DNA from: Linyphia triangularis
Taxonomy: Eukaryota; Arthropoda; Arachnida; Araneae; Linyphiidae
DNA length: 64,000 nucleotides
Assembly (NCBI GenBank): GCA_963978545.1
Contig: OZ021727.1
Span: 48,211,385 to 48,275,384, forward strand
Direction of reading: 5' to 3'
How positions within the stretch are numbered: position 1 is the first letter of the stretch; the number at the start of each line of letters is the position of its first letter. Below are positions 12,288 through 26,000 of this stretch, piece by piece. The position numbers were made by a program, and so were the translations under genes. Under the pieces are notes generated by a model, which searched no databases, was not told the origin of the DNA, and saw only the letters and a list, made by a program, of their open reading frames with translations.

Positions 12288-13735
12288 TAGGGTGCCCCCA
12301 CCCCTTAAAAAAAAGGTGAAAAATGTCAATTTTTGGGCAATTACTTTTTGGAAATTATTTTTTAAAACTGACTTTGGTATAGCATGAAATGTTTGCCTAA
12401 TGGGTTAGTTAGAACACAAACAAATTTCTTCCATTTTGCGTAATATTTTTCCCCAATCCTCTTACTTCAAAATGTGCATTTAAATGTCTCAAAATCGTAA
12501 CAGATTGGACGTCTCCGTTACAATTTTCCCAATAAATTTCTTTAATGCACAAATACATCTGATAATTATATTAATCTAATTATTATTCAGTTTTCGGGGG
12601 AAAAAAGTTTAATAAAATAGTTAAACAAATATAATTTTGAAGGGAATAAAATTTAGAAATTTAAAAATGGTCGATAAAATGCCGTAAATCATAAAAACGA
12701 TTACAAAGTTTAATCATCATAGAAAAGTTTATTAATTTAATATTTTTTTCATCCTATTCTCTTCTTCACACCCTGGTCTAAAAGAGCATTTCTTTACTAC
12801 ATATGAATGAGCTGTCACTTAGGCATATTACAAAAGGGCCACATTCCTACTTTGAACCTGTTGGTTTTCATTTAACCGAGTGCGAAAACAATACTAAAGT
12901 CGAATTTGCCAAAAATGATACTACCCTCTTTGCATTTGGAAGTAAAAGATATAGATATATAATCTGAGCAGTGATCAGCAATACTTATATGTCATCTATC
13001 TTGCAGTAAAAATGGCAAATTGCCTCAAGGAAAACTGTGGCAAAATCAGTCACACAACCTTCTGGGTTACAACTACAAACCGCCTGTTATCTTTGTGCAT
13101 CGGTACCGAAGACCCATCCGATGAGCTCTGTATAATCGTAAAGTTTCTGAAATCATTAAGTTCGTATAATTGTAAAGTTGTGGTTAATGCACCAATGTGG
13201 TACGAGATAAAAAATGAAACCACAGTGCACGGATGATGCCCGACATATCTGAAAGATGATTGCTCTTTCAATGCAATTGCTTAGACCAAGTAAAAAAAAA
13301 AAAAAATTACCGACAAAATAATTTAGAACAATGCATACTATGCCATCCGGAAAACATACTTAGAGGCAATGTTCCGATTTTTTGATTTTGAAGGTAAGAG
13401 GGACGAGGTTAGAAATTGAGCAAAATGAACGACATTTTGTGTGTTCTAATTGAACCATTATACAACCATTCCATGCTATGCCAATGTCGGATTTTAAAAA
13501 TAATTTCCGAAATGTAATTACTAATAAATGCATTTTTCTTCTTTTTTAGACTTTTTCGATTGCAGAGATTGAGCTAGATATTGAGCAAAATTCTGGAAAT
13601 TTTTTAGTGAGTTTTAACTGACCCGTTTCATAATTTTTCTGCGCTATGCCAAGATCGATTTTACATTTTTCTTTTTTGCCATTTTCGGCCCTCCCTATAG
13701 AATAATCTGTAATTAACTCATACGTTGATATAGTC
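12288..13735. repeat. Inverted repeats flanking an open, GC-richer segment
   Basis: The left arm (about 12310-12475) recurs inverted at about 13385-13540, and a further diverged copy of the same arm lies at 13550-13690. Shared text includes TGGTATAGCATG...and its inverse CATGCTATGCC, and TTAGAACACA. Between the arms, 12803-12967 (54 codons, MNELSLRHITKGPHSYF) and 13012-13236 (74 codons) are open and less AT-rich than the surroundings. I do not recognise either peptide. Confidence 0.5.
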
Positions 13736-15119
13736 ACTACACCTGATTATACAATCTAGAGCTGAATTAAACGGTATCAAAAACTCAATGTTATTTCTGT
13801 TTTATTTCTTCCCTTTACCTCTAATAATGCTGTCCAATTATGGAAAGAAAAGAATTCTGTTTATTTCTTCATTATCTTGCTATTAGTACATACAGTATAG
13901 TCAAGGGACTGTATTTTATTACAAACTGATATTTTGCACCAAAAGAAAAATGTTTTTGTTTCAATTGCCATTTTTGTAAACATATTTTTAGCTCTTGTTT
14001 TAGGGTTCTTGCAATTTGCTTTTAGGTTCTTTTGGTAGTTAAAATTAAGTTTGCTTGAAAAGCTTTATACTGAAAATCTTGAAAGAAGTATAGTTCTTAT
14101 AAAATCATCTATGAAACTGGAATCGATCAGTTTTTGCGACGCCTCGGTTCCCAGCTTAACGCATCGTTTCACTGCTTAGGTTAATTTGGGGATTTGTCCA
14201 CTCAGCTACTGTTCCACCTGATTGGACCTTAGATCAAATCTCTTGATCGATGAATCTTCGCAACAAACCTGATAGTGAAAGTGTAGTTATGTCACAGTTA
14301 ATAATTGCGATGTGGTTTGTTGTCACGAAATTGAATTTGGGTAGTTGAAAACTCCTGATTTACTTTCTTTTAAAACCTAAGTTTTTATTTAAAATTCTAT
14401 TGAACCCTAACTCTCTATATGATCTCTTTTATCTAATTCAAAAGCAAGTTTTCTGGATGAGAAAAAAAAATGCGTTTCTCTCAGTTACTGTGTCAATGAC
14501 TTGTAGCAAGTTTTCTTTCAGTAATCTTGACGATTCTATAATTTCAAATACATGTTCTGGTCCATTTATGAATTACATACTTTTCTTGATATTAAACCAT
14601 ACAGACATATATGACTTTAGGATGAAGAAACTAAGATCTTGTGTTTTTATGTTGGGTTTTTCATACTTAAATACAATCGGAGTACTCTATTCGCCTTTGT
14701 TAACCGTATTGAATGAGAAAGTGGACCAGATTCATGAATTGATGTATTCAGGATACCTGGCAGATTGTAGAGCAGAACTTGTATCCAGCAGGTATGGGCG
14801 ATCTTTGCTTAAAATTTTCCGGGAAATTTCTGAACACTGTTCACATTTACTACTGGATGTTTATTACACTTATTGAGCTTTCAATTCCATTTATCCACCA
14901 TTATATAAGGAATGTTTTATATACTTTTAAGTTGAAATTAGATTTATTTAACTTATATGTCTGACCTCTTTTTCTGCCCCTTGTATTGTTCCCTAAATCC
15001 TTAAAATCACTATTTTTTCTGAATTTAAAAAACTAAAAATCCAGTCAAATCCTGGCTATGCTTTTTTTCCCCTTCATCTTACACATAATATGTTCCTCAA
15101 TGTAAAAGCGTCAAAATTT
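13736..15119. other. No gene recognised; one open frame of 158 codons
   Basis: 14400-14876 is open on the + strand and fairly hydrophobic, but it starts at TTG, lacks recognisable motifs, and has AT-rich composition like its surroundings. It is treated as chance or decayed sequence. Confidence 0.5.
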
Positions 15120-15830
15120 TAAAAACTAGGGGTGTGGAGCATCGCACAACTTTCAATTCTAATATAATACTGACGTGGATTTGTGTCATTTACCGTTTTT
15201 TTATTTTCATCATTCATTTGGAAAAAATGGCCATCAGTTTGGTGATATTTTTTGTGATCGCCAAAATGGTGATTTTGGCGTTATACTTTTTGGTAATCCT
15301 TATATTATCCTTTATTATAAATAAAATTGAGGAGAGAAGAAAAAACGATTGTTGATGAGGTATGCTCAAGGAAAGAGAACTCTGTGTTGAAGGCATTCGT
15401 TTTCCCTCTTTTTTAAGCCATTAAAACATTTTCCCGGATTTTCGGAGATGGGGATGTTTAGAACACCTTAAGAGGCATTACCACAGCGATTTTGATAAAG
15501 TTCTTTAGAGCCATTTTTTAGCAATTACTAAAACATATGATTTTTTTAATGGCAGCTACCTTATACGCATGCTCGATTTTGATGAAAAGTATGTCCCATG
15601 GCCATCACCAACCCGCACACCAAATTTAAACATCGTGGGTCAATCTGTTCGGGAGTTATACTGACCACATACACAGACAGACATTTTTTTTAGATAACTT
15701 TTTTGAAATCAGAATGTTCCAAAACGTGGAGAAATGAAAAAAAAAAAAAAAAAAAAAAATTGTTTTTTGACCGAATGTTATACTTTCATCACCATATTAC
15801 ACATATGGGTAATTAAAAGTAAAAAAAATA
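15120..15830 (-). repeat. Diverged relative of the 141-bp-array element's spacer
   Basis: Reversed, this matches 3540-4200 at many points: the CATTCGGTC(A)AAAAAA stretch, 'GGTCAGTATAACTCCCGAACA', 'GCATGCGTATAA', 'AATCGCTGTGGTAATGCCTC' and 'CTTTCCTTGAGCATACC'. No arrays or ends are present, so it is an old fragment. Confidence 0.65.
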
Positions 15831-16043
15831 GTAAGAAGCGTTTTGAATGGTTTTCGATTATTTTTGCACTTCTTGGAAAAGCGTCAAAACATATAACCTG
15901 CAATCTGCATGTTGATATAGTAACGTTGCCATAGGAATAGGAATCAGTGTTTCATTTATTTTGAATGTTTGAAGATGGAAATTCCAATATTTCTTGTTCG
16001 CGTATTTCTAGCTGATTTCAAAGGATTAAAAGTATACCATGAC

Positions 16044-16989
16044 CAGGGGCGTACTGGCCATAGGGTTGTCCGGTGCGATCACTGGGCCGGTCAGTGCCTG
16101 TAAAAAATGGGCCGGTTCGGTACTTAAGTTTTTTTTCAATGTAAATAGTTGTCTTACTTAACGTTTTTTCAAAAAGCCCAATGTTTTCATATCCCAATCA
16201 CTTTATTCTGAATATTTTACACATTATTTTAATATGATACAGTGCATGTATTTTCCAAATACAACATACATAATATATATTATCGTATGACGACTTTTTA
16301 CCCATTTCATAGCTTTTAAGGTTAAATATATATTATAATTTCGGATGTCATTTTTTTATAAACATGCTAGTTATATACATGAACATTCTTAATTTTGAAA
16401 TTTAGATTGCGTTGTTGTAGGTTTTGCAACAAATTCTCATTTATGGAAATCAAATTCACTCAAGGGAGGTATAAATGGTATACAGATAAAATTGAATTTA
16501 TTTAAACTAATTCTTACAAATTTAAAGTATAAAAATTAATTAATAACACTTTTTAATTATTGAATATAAATCTATATCTATAAAAGTGAGTTGTCCGTAC
16601 GTCTGAACCTTATACAAATCCACAGTTTTGCATTTAGAGGTACGAAATTTGTTACATAGAAGCTTTAGTACATGGAGATTGTAGAGAACAACTTTTAAAT
16701 TCGATTAAAAGTTGTTTTCATTAAAATTTAACGACATTAAAAAAAATTCTTGGAAAATCTAGCAGTGCGGGGCCACACTACTAGTAATCCTTAAATATAA
16801 ATATTTAAGCAATAAAAGCTGTTATTAAAACTCTTTAAATATTATAAGTAATTATTTAATTAATTATTGAATGGAGTTATTTTATTATAAACAACAATTA
16901 TTAAAATTTAATTAACAATTATATTGAAAATTTGGGCCGGCATCAAATCAAAAATCACCGGGCCTATTTTATGCCCCAGTACACCCCTG
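16044..16989. mobile_element. hAT-type MITE, family 1, copy B
   Basis: Same CAGGGGCGTACTGGCC end as copy A. The 8-bp duplication ACCATGAC is perfect at 16036-16043 and 16990-16997. It is larger than copy A partly because a 214-bp Helitron sits at 16571-16784. Confidence 0.9.
16571..16784 (+). mobile_element. Short non-autonomous Helitron nested in a hAT MITE
   Basis: It begins TCTATATCTATAAAAG after an A and ends CTAG before a T, the A^T insertion rule. AGTG-cggggc-CACT forms a small hairpin just before the end. It has no coding content. Confidence 0.7.
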
Positions 16990-17415
16990 ACCATGACAAT
17001 AAATTAAGTTGACCAAATTTTTGATTTGCGTGGATCTCCCAATCTTTGCGGATTTTCAACACAAAATCCTATTTGAAAACATTCCAAATAACCAGATAAG
17101 GCTTATCTCTGAAAGCAATGCAGAATCCTTTCAAGTGCATTTCGTAGGTGAACTGTGGCTGGTTAAAGCAATATAAACAGAAACAAACTTCCTTTTTCTG
17201 CCTGTGTAATGAGCGACTTCCCTATTCGGTTTGGCATATCCTTCGTCTGGTCATCAATGGTAGCAGCAAAAAAAAAAAACATCCACCAGGATGCTTCAAA
17301 TTGAGTGTCGAAAGGGGCTATGTGGAGGACTTTGTTGATGCGCAATAGCTCGTCCACGTGGCTAGTACACCACACTTTAATCCGCGTGATTGTTCTAGTG
17401 ATTTTTTTTTAATTA

Positions 17416-18636
17416 TCTATAATAATAAAACAAGCTGTGTGTGAGTCTGTGGATAGTCTATAGAAACCTACTTAAAATTGGAGTAGAGCTCTGAAATTTT
17501 CAACATAAGAAGTTTTGGCCTTCTAATTGTACATATGTCAAACAGAATGTTAAAATTTTAATTAGTTCTTTTTTAATTAATTTTTTTTTACAAAGTGACT
17601 TTAAACAGAGATACGTCAGCTCCGAAATTTTCAACATAAGTAGTTTTAGCCTTCTAATTGTAGATTGAAAAACATAATTTTAAATTTTTGTTCAGCTAAT
17701 TTAATTTTTTTTTTTTTTAAATCAATTAATAAATATTTTACAAAACAATTTCTAATAGGGCTACGGCTCTGAAAATTTCAACGCAAGTAGTTTTGGCCTT
17801 CTAATTGGACTTTTGAAAAACAGAATTTTAAATTTTTATTTAGTAATTTTTTAATTAATTTATAAATATTTTACAAAACCATTTCTAATAGAGCTAGAGC
17901 TCTGAAATTTTCAACATAAGCAGTTTTGGCCTTTTTAATTGGACTTTTGAAAACAGAATTAACATTTTTTATTTAGTTATTTTTTAATTAATTTTTTTAA
18001 GTAATTAAAAAATATTTTACAAAACGATTTCTAATTGGGCAACAGTTCTGAAATTTTCTACACAAGTATAGTTTTAGCCTTCTAATTGGACTTTTGACAA
18101 AAAGAATATTAAAATTTTAATTAATTTTTTTAATATTTTCACAAAAAGCGACTTCCAATAGGCCTAGAGTTCTGAAAGTTGCAACGTAACTAGTTTTGGC
18201 CTCTAATTTTGCTTTCCACAAACACGTGTTAAAATAATCTTAAAGGGGTTTGTATTATTGTATTAACGAGGAATTTTTTTTTTTTTTTGACAAGGGAGAG
18301 GCTTCCATTATTAAGGCTTTACTTAGCAATTAGATTTTAGTGAGTGAAGCGAGCTTATGCTTACGCAGCAATGAACCTTTCAGCGAGCGAAGCGAGCCTA
18401 TGCTGGTAAAGAAATGAACCTTTCAACGAGTGAAGTAAGCCTGTGCTTATGCGTCAATGAAATTTTCAGAGAACAAAGCGAGCTCGATTTTGCGTAGTGA
18501 TGAACCTTCCTGCGAGCGAAGCGCCGAAAACCGGGACCTATACACCAATGACGAATTTCCTCAACGCGAGGCCTCACAGCTAGCTAAAATATTGCACTTG
18601 TTAAAATTTCGTAGCGAAGCTCGGGTATTCAGCTAG
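17416..18636 (+). mobile_element. Non-autonomous Helitron with two internal repeat arrays
   Basis: It begins TCTATAATAATAAAAC after an A and ends GCTCGGGTATTCAGCTAG before a T, a common Helitron 3' end. Inside are about six copies of a 115-160 bp unit carrying 'GCTCTGAAATTTTCAACATA' and 'AGTTTTGGCCTTCTAATTG' (17480-18210), then about four copies of a 60-70 bp unit with 'GAGCGAAGCGAGC' (18335-18525). No Rep/helicase gene is present. Confidence 0.82.
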
Positions 18637-19534
18637 TTATTTATGTTCAGTTGTACCATTGTTTTGCTAGGGAATGCAAATTGCTAAGTGTGGAATTCTC
18701 TTTCGGGAATTTTAAGTTAACGCTTGTAGTTTGGTCTTATATAAATTATCGCCAAGTCCAATTTAATTTTTAACACCAAGTACAAGTCTCTGTTCTTGTT
18801 GAAATGCAGATGTCAGCCAGTTAATCCTCAGAATGTTTATGAACTTGTGGGATTACGTTTTTTCGTAAAAAGACCATATTCATCACGTAAACTTTGAAAA
18901 TGCCCCATCGTGAAATATTCAATTATTATTTGTAGTGCTGTATTGGGAATTTCATCAAGTACTCCAGGATATCAACTTAATAATAATAAATAAAAAAAAT
19001 AATATCGAAGAAATATTTTGCAATACATATATTTAACAACTTCTTTTGATCTTAACTATTCTATATTAAGAGTTAATGCATGATAAGAGGCTTTGGCATA
19101 AAATCTGTTTAATATTTTCAAAGTGTTCATTATGACATTCAGATTTCCTCTTTGATGAATCTTTTAATGAGCAACATGATTCAACGTAGAGTAGCAAACA
19201 CATTTCATGTTCTATATTTAAAATTAAACCTCCTTAATGCTGTTTATTAAGGTTTGAATTATTTTTATGACATTAATTATTTTTTTTTATGAAGTATTTT
19301 TTTTTTCTTGTGTCATATGTAGGACAAACTGAGGCTCACTAGTACTAAGACTCAAACGCGGTTATTTTTTTTTTTTTTGCACTAATTTAGCTGCCAATAG
19401 ATTAATTAAGCCTGAAGTTAAAAATCTTCATTCAACAGTGTGTATATTTTAGATTTAATATTTTACTAACACAATTGTTTGAGATCAACGCATCAGCAAT
19501 ACGTATATAAAATGTATGAACATCGAATTTATTA

Positions 19535-20302
<768 letters not shown>

Positions 20303-20544
20303 TATAAGTAGATAGTATGATTGTATTGTGTAAGTACTACAGAATAATATTTTATACGCCTATTCTTTTTTTCCAATTGCCATTGGCTTTGAAACTATAT
20401 AAAAAAAATTTGACATGATTTACAGTTACAGGATAGGATAAAAAAAAAAAAAAAAAAAACGCTAAAAGAATAGATTCAGCATAAACGCCAAGGACAGTTT
20501 CATCAATAAAAGCAATACATTCTCCGAAAACATTTTCGATATTA

Positions 20545-20690
20545 CATTGAAGTGACATCTTGCGTTCTTCCTGCCTTTTCAGCACATGCAGTCGGCGTGA
20601 CCTACACGTGCGTTGCAGTCGTCCCTAACGGAACATAACACAAAGAAGATCCTTTTTTAAAAAATAAATATTCTTGATCACTGGAAAACC
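20545..20690 (+). other. GC-richer segment with a strong splice acceptor
   Basis: 'TTCTTCCTGCCTTTTCAG' at 20564-20581 is a good acceptor, followed by a CpG-containing stretch that reads HAVGVTYTCVAVVPNGT and a stop in one frame, with AATAAA near 20665. It could be a terminal exon of an upstream gene or a 5' UTR exon. No partner exon was found. Confidence 0.25.
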
Positions 20691-22061
20691 TAATCGCTGA
20701 CCATATTATTGTTTGGTTGGCAAGGTTGTCTTATACGAACTATACGGTAGACTGGACTTCCTACCTTCTTCCCTCTATATTCCAGACAGCACAAAAAAAC
20801 AAAAAAAAAGGAACTCGTTGTTCTGTGAAGTTCATGGTCGAGAGTTGGTGAGATTACTTTTCCGCCTTCGTGTTTGCATAGGGATAGGTGAACGACCGGG
20901 GCAATTATGGAGGCTGTTTTTGCATATTGAAACTGGATTCTAAAAATTAATTGGAAATACGACTTCACTTGCTGTTGATTTGCTTTGAAGTGGATTTTTT
21001 GTAGGTTATGTATATTTCTTTGTCAAGCAAATTTGAAAATGCATGGAATAGTGTGGAATGAGAGAGAGAGATGGTTCACTTGGACAAAAGAATATATTGT
21101 ACTGCTGATGAAAAAGTGAATCAACTAGTACATTTTCCCGTTACTGTTATGCACTTTTCCATCGACTGTGTAATACAATATCCCCTAAGAAGAAAATAAG
21201 TTATTTACTAGATATTGAGTTTAATGAATCTGATTGAAATAGTGTTTTTGCCAAATATTGTCTAACACAAGTATCGATAGACACTAGGAGAGTTATGTTT
21301 AATTGAAAAATAAAATTACATTCTACCGATCTTTGATTGTGATATTAGTTTCAAACTAAATTTCCAAAAACTAGCAGATGTTTAACAAAATCGATAGATT
21401 CTCAAAATATTAAACCTAAAAAGTAGTTTATCAGTGGGTCGACTTGAACAGAATGTAGCAATCATTTAATAAGAATTTATATTTATATATAGGTTTCAAG
21501 TTTATTTCTAGAGACTAATCTCTATAAATTATATTCAAATGAAGTGGATGAAGATGCTATGGTTAGATTTTAAGTGCCTTTTGAATATTGTAAAATTGCA
21601 TATTTTAACTAAACTGAATACAATGAATCTTAGAAAGAAAGAAATAAAACGAAAATCTGCCATTTGTAAATATGGAAGTGTTGAGAGTTCGATATCCGAA
21701 AACCCTAGGCTTGTGAGTAATTGCACCTGTTCTTTTTTTCAATTTTACTCACAACTTTCGGGTAAAGTAATAATGCATGAACAGATTGCTTTAGGGATAA
21801 ACTTATCTTTGTGCTAATGAGAGGGAATTCAAATCTGGTCTGATTGAATGACAATTCATCAAGACTAGAAAGCAGTGATGACTATATGAGATCTAATATT
21901 AAGCTCTTTCAAGTTCTTATTCGTGAATCCAAGGTATTTTGATAAACCAAACTCATTTTCCCCAGAAACTATTTATAATTCATTACTTGATTATTTTTTT
22001 TTAATTATCTGCAAAATTCGAAATCAAGAGCGTAGAACAGGTATTTGTTAGCAATTGCATT
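20691..22061. other. Sequence before the fasciclin exons, nothing firm
   Basis: The signal-peptide exon of the fasciclin gene was sought here and not found: no ATG followed by a hydrophobic stretch ends at a donor in the needed phase. It may lie upstream of the window. Confidence 0.5.
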
Positions 22062-22336
22062 TTTAGTAGAAATAATTTACAAGTCGTATTTTTTAAATTG
22101 TCTTGCCTGTAGCTTCCATTTGGCAGAGCAACGAAACACAATATAACAAAAGAAAAAACAGTTTTCTTTCTCATCTATCTTTGGGTATTTAGGGTGGAAG
22201 CATGAGCCAAAACTCATTTTAATCGCTCTACTTGCGGTATTCAAATGATATTGTAGTGTTACTACTAGTTTGTAGAAAATGAAAGCTGCAGGCAAGAACA
22301 TTTTAAAAGTATGAGTTGTAAATTATTTCTACTAAA
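22062..22336. mobile_element. Palindromic MITE, 275 bp
   Basis: The first and last about 60 bp are inverted copies (TTTAGTAGAAATAATTTACAA at the left, its inverse at the right, continuing through CTTGCCTG(T/C)AGCTT). It could fold into one long hairpin. No clear target duplication and no coding content. It lies 0.6 kb before the first located fasciclin exon. Confidence 0.78.
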
Positions 22337-22937
22337 GATTAAAGATCTAACTCAAATCAGAATCAAATGTGCCGGTCATAATTGGTCAACTTTACGGAAG
22401 ATTGAATAAACTGAATAATATTCCCATTGAAGTCTCTATATTACGCTATGTTATAACCATCGATGGTTATAACTCATTATAAATGCTTTTGATTTTCTTT
22501 GGCGAGTTACGATTTTATAATTCTACTGAAAACGAACTTTTAAGGTATAATCTACAATAAAACAAAATTCGACAAATTAAGACGAGCTTGTCTGGCTCTT
22601 AGGTACAAGCATATGAGTACACATTTTCTGCAAACTTTATCATTCACCCATTTTTTAAAGGGGGGAAGGGAGGAGAAATATAATTATTCAAATTGGATAT
22701 TATGAATAAGAGTCTAATGAACTTGTTGCAGAAGGTTTCTTTTCATGGCAACATTTAAAGAAGGGGGGGAGGGGAGATTGGAACTAAATCCTCTTTTTAC
22801 ATAAGACTAAAACGATTGATGTGAATATTTCAAATTTAATTTTGCATGGTTTTACTCTGAATTCATCTCGCAATGTGTGTTATTGCTAAATGTATAATAA
22901 AAGTAGTGGAATTCTATAAAATAATTTTGTATTCCAG

Positions 22938-23025
22938 CTTATTAGGTCTTGGGGACTATGCTCGGGGTTTCTCCGATCAGCTCGCATCTCAGGCGTCTGC
23001 GGCGGTTCAGCAAGTCATGCCACAG
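22938..23025 (+). CDS. Fasciclin gene, first located exon (N-terminal segment)
   Basis: The exon follows a 'tattccag' acceptor and ends before gtaatt. Read with one leading base left from an upstream codon, it encodes LLGLGDYARGFSDQLASQ and continues to VMPQ, ending in phase 0. It is richer in G+C than the flanking introns. Alanine and glutamine content suggests an amphipathic helix. The segment matches no domain I recognise, but it splices cleanly into the next exon. Confidence 0.75.
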
Positions 23026-26000
23026 GTAATTCTATAAATTCCATTTGAAATTACTCTTTCGTTCATGTCATAAATAAAGTTTTCTCTGCAAAATTTTAGT
23101 AAAATAGCTTCGGTCATAAGTCTCATATAAGCAATTCATATAAACAGCACCCTATATAGTGATTCTAAAAAATAAAAAACAAGAGTGTCCTACGCTTTTA
23201 TTTTTAGTCAGTTTAAAGTAGTGGAAGGAAGAAGTAGTGGTATTCAATTGAAAGTAATTGATGTAAAAGAAAAAAAAAAAAAAAAAAAAACGCCTTTTAG
23301 TGCATTGTAAATTTTTTTTTACTTTTCAATTAATGTATTAAAATTTTTTAATTGCCATTGATTGACAATTAAAATACATATTCCAGTTGGAATTTCTGGT
23401 TTTTAAATGTGAGTATCATTCAAAATATTATCAGGATTAATCTTTCTATTTTTTTGTATTTCAGACCAATCGTTTCGTTAACGGCATGTCGTCTTGGGGC
23501 TCACGTGTGGGCGAGCAGGTGATGGATGGCATACAGAAGAGGGGGTTGATCAGAGTGCCCATAGAGAGAGAGATGGAGGGGGAAGATGATAAAGAGGTGG
23601 AGGTCTTCACACCCGCGGTACAGCAACCTCCTGCCCTTCCAAGTCCAGGATTCCAGCCCTTTGTGCCATTCTCTTTCTCGTTCGGCCTCTTCACGCCCTG
23701 GTACGAAGGGTGAGTGAATCTTGGCTTTTTGATTTGTTGCGCAGAAATAAGTATGTGTATAGAATGTGTGATATGTGTATAAAAATAAGTACAGGAAGAT
23801 CCAAAAGACCTTGAAGTATTAAAAAAAATCAATATGAAATAAACAAATTGGGGTGTGAGAGTAAAATGTTTGCCTCTAGGGTCTTTTTTAAAGAAAATAA
23901 AATGTGGACCAAAGCCTTGGCGCTGATTCTGATTGTAACTTATATGAAATGACATTGCTTTTGTTTTCATGTTTTACGGTAAAACGTATCTGTAAGGAAA
24001 ATAACTTCGGTAAAAATTAAGTGTTATATCCATGCGTTTTAAATTTTGGAAATTAGGAAACATTGAGTCCTTCTAATAAATATATTTTTGTCTGCAATGT
24101 ACACCTTGTCACTACTTCGTTGTCCCTCTTCTTGTGTTAAAGTACTGCTGTGGCGCGTTTTGGCATGGATGCTACTTGAAAATATTTCGTGAATGAGTCG
24201 GTCTCAGATACTCATACAAGTTGTTTACTCATATATTCACAAATACTTCACTTACTTGCATTTTTATACATGCCAGTCTCATTCGCTGATGTGAACATGG
24301 TGCCATAGCTTATTTGGTTAAAACTGTCAACTCTATATAAAGAATTGTTCGTTTTATATTTCGTGGAAAATATCCAATTGATTTGAAGCGTCCCTCTTCT
24401 ATCTTACTTTTAAGACAGTGTATCAAAATTAAATAAATTGAATTGCACCAATAATGATTTTTTTTCTTTTTCAGACCAAACATTTGTGTGGAAACCAACG
24501 AAGTAGAAGAACCAGAGCAAGACGCATCTGATTTCAGTGGATTTAGTATCAACTTTGAAACGACACGTTGCGTACCATCCGAGTCTACTTACGTCTGCAC
24601 ACGAAAGTGAGTAGTTCACTTAAAGTATACAAAAAATATTCATTTTTATAAGTCTTACAAAATGTATCTAAAAATTAAAACGGTAAACGAATTTACTAGA
24701 AAAGTTTATTGAGGAAAAAAACATCTCTTTCTTTACTTTCTCATCCATTGGAAGTTGAGAGGATAATGATCGTAAAAAAAAAATATTATATCGATGTTTT
24801 ACGTATGTCGGCCAAACATGACAAGCCGATTCAAAATTATAAATAACTTGTTGGTATCTGTCCGTGTGTTTGTCCATTGTCACGCTATGAATTGTATCTT
24901 CTATAAGTTAGAAAATACCGAATTGATTTTGATGATACTGGAAAGGTGTCCGAGGGTGGGAGAGGGGCAAATGGATCTTAACAAAAATCAGATGTATGCA
25001 ATGATTTGGATTCTCAGAAATCGAGATTTTAGTTCTTTTTAACATTATAAATATGAAAAATGGTTATCATGTCAATGGTTGGCGAAAACTATTTACAACA
25101 ATGGATATAAATTGTTAAATCTGTGGCGATATCAAATAACAGATAAAACTTCTGTGGACCGGAGTACTCTTTTGCACAGCGGTAAAGCATCTGTCTCGAG
25201 ACGCAATGGTCCCTGGATCGAGGCCTGTCGCCCGTGAAAGCTAGTTTACGCTTTAAATCTACAGATTTTATTTTTTCTTCTGTTACCAAAGATTATTTTA
25301 ATCAAAGCAGTCAAATCACCAATCAGTTCATCAACATTATTTTAACCAAAAGGTTATTTAATTAATTCAGCATTATTTTGTTAGTTTAGCTTTGACACTG
25401 TAGAGATAAGTTTTTACAAAAGCTATATCCATCTGTCACAAATAAGGTTAGCATTCTTAGCCAAAACTAAAAATTGTCAACAATTATTGCGCCAACATGG
25501 CGAAATTTTGTGAAATTAAATATGTTACCAAATATATCGTCCAAAAATGCTAAATGGTCGAGTTTTTGTTTTCTTTCTTATCTGTATATCTTGTTATTAG
25601 TTATTATCCTTTTGATTATGTATTGTGGAATGATTAATTCGCAGAATGCACTATTATATAACGTAATTGAAATGAAGTATTTTCACTTGCTCATAGAATT
25701 TGTGATTGATTAACAATATGATTGTTAGGATGTGGTTTTAGTGATGTTTATGGTTTATCTTTTCACTTTTTAATAATTGTGTTTAGATTCTTTGCTTCAT
25801 AAATCAAACAGTTCCGAGTAAATTGGGGGCTAATGCTTTTCACTGTTGTCGCCATTCACATTTGCCCTGATCAGTCTAAACAATATGTATTTATTTATAT
25901 TAGTATGTTCTTATACTTAGAATTCAGACAAATGGAATGAGGAAAACTATAGTCATAAGGCGTCAGTGTTGTCATGGATTCATCAGGCGGACTGATGGGC

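Noticed and set aside
14400..14876. A 158-codon open frame as a gene
   Set aside because: It starts at TTG, has no domain or splice context, and its composition equals the surrounding AT-rich sequence.
17148..17375. A coding exon on either strand near 17.2 kb
   Set aside because: Both strands are open for about 65 codons but show no recognised motif, and the A run interrupts the frame.
17480..18525. A CRISPR-like array
   Set aside because: The units are long, diverged and tandem without unique spacers, and the context is a eukaryotic Helitron.
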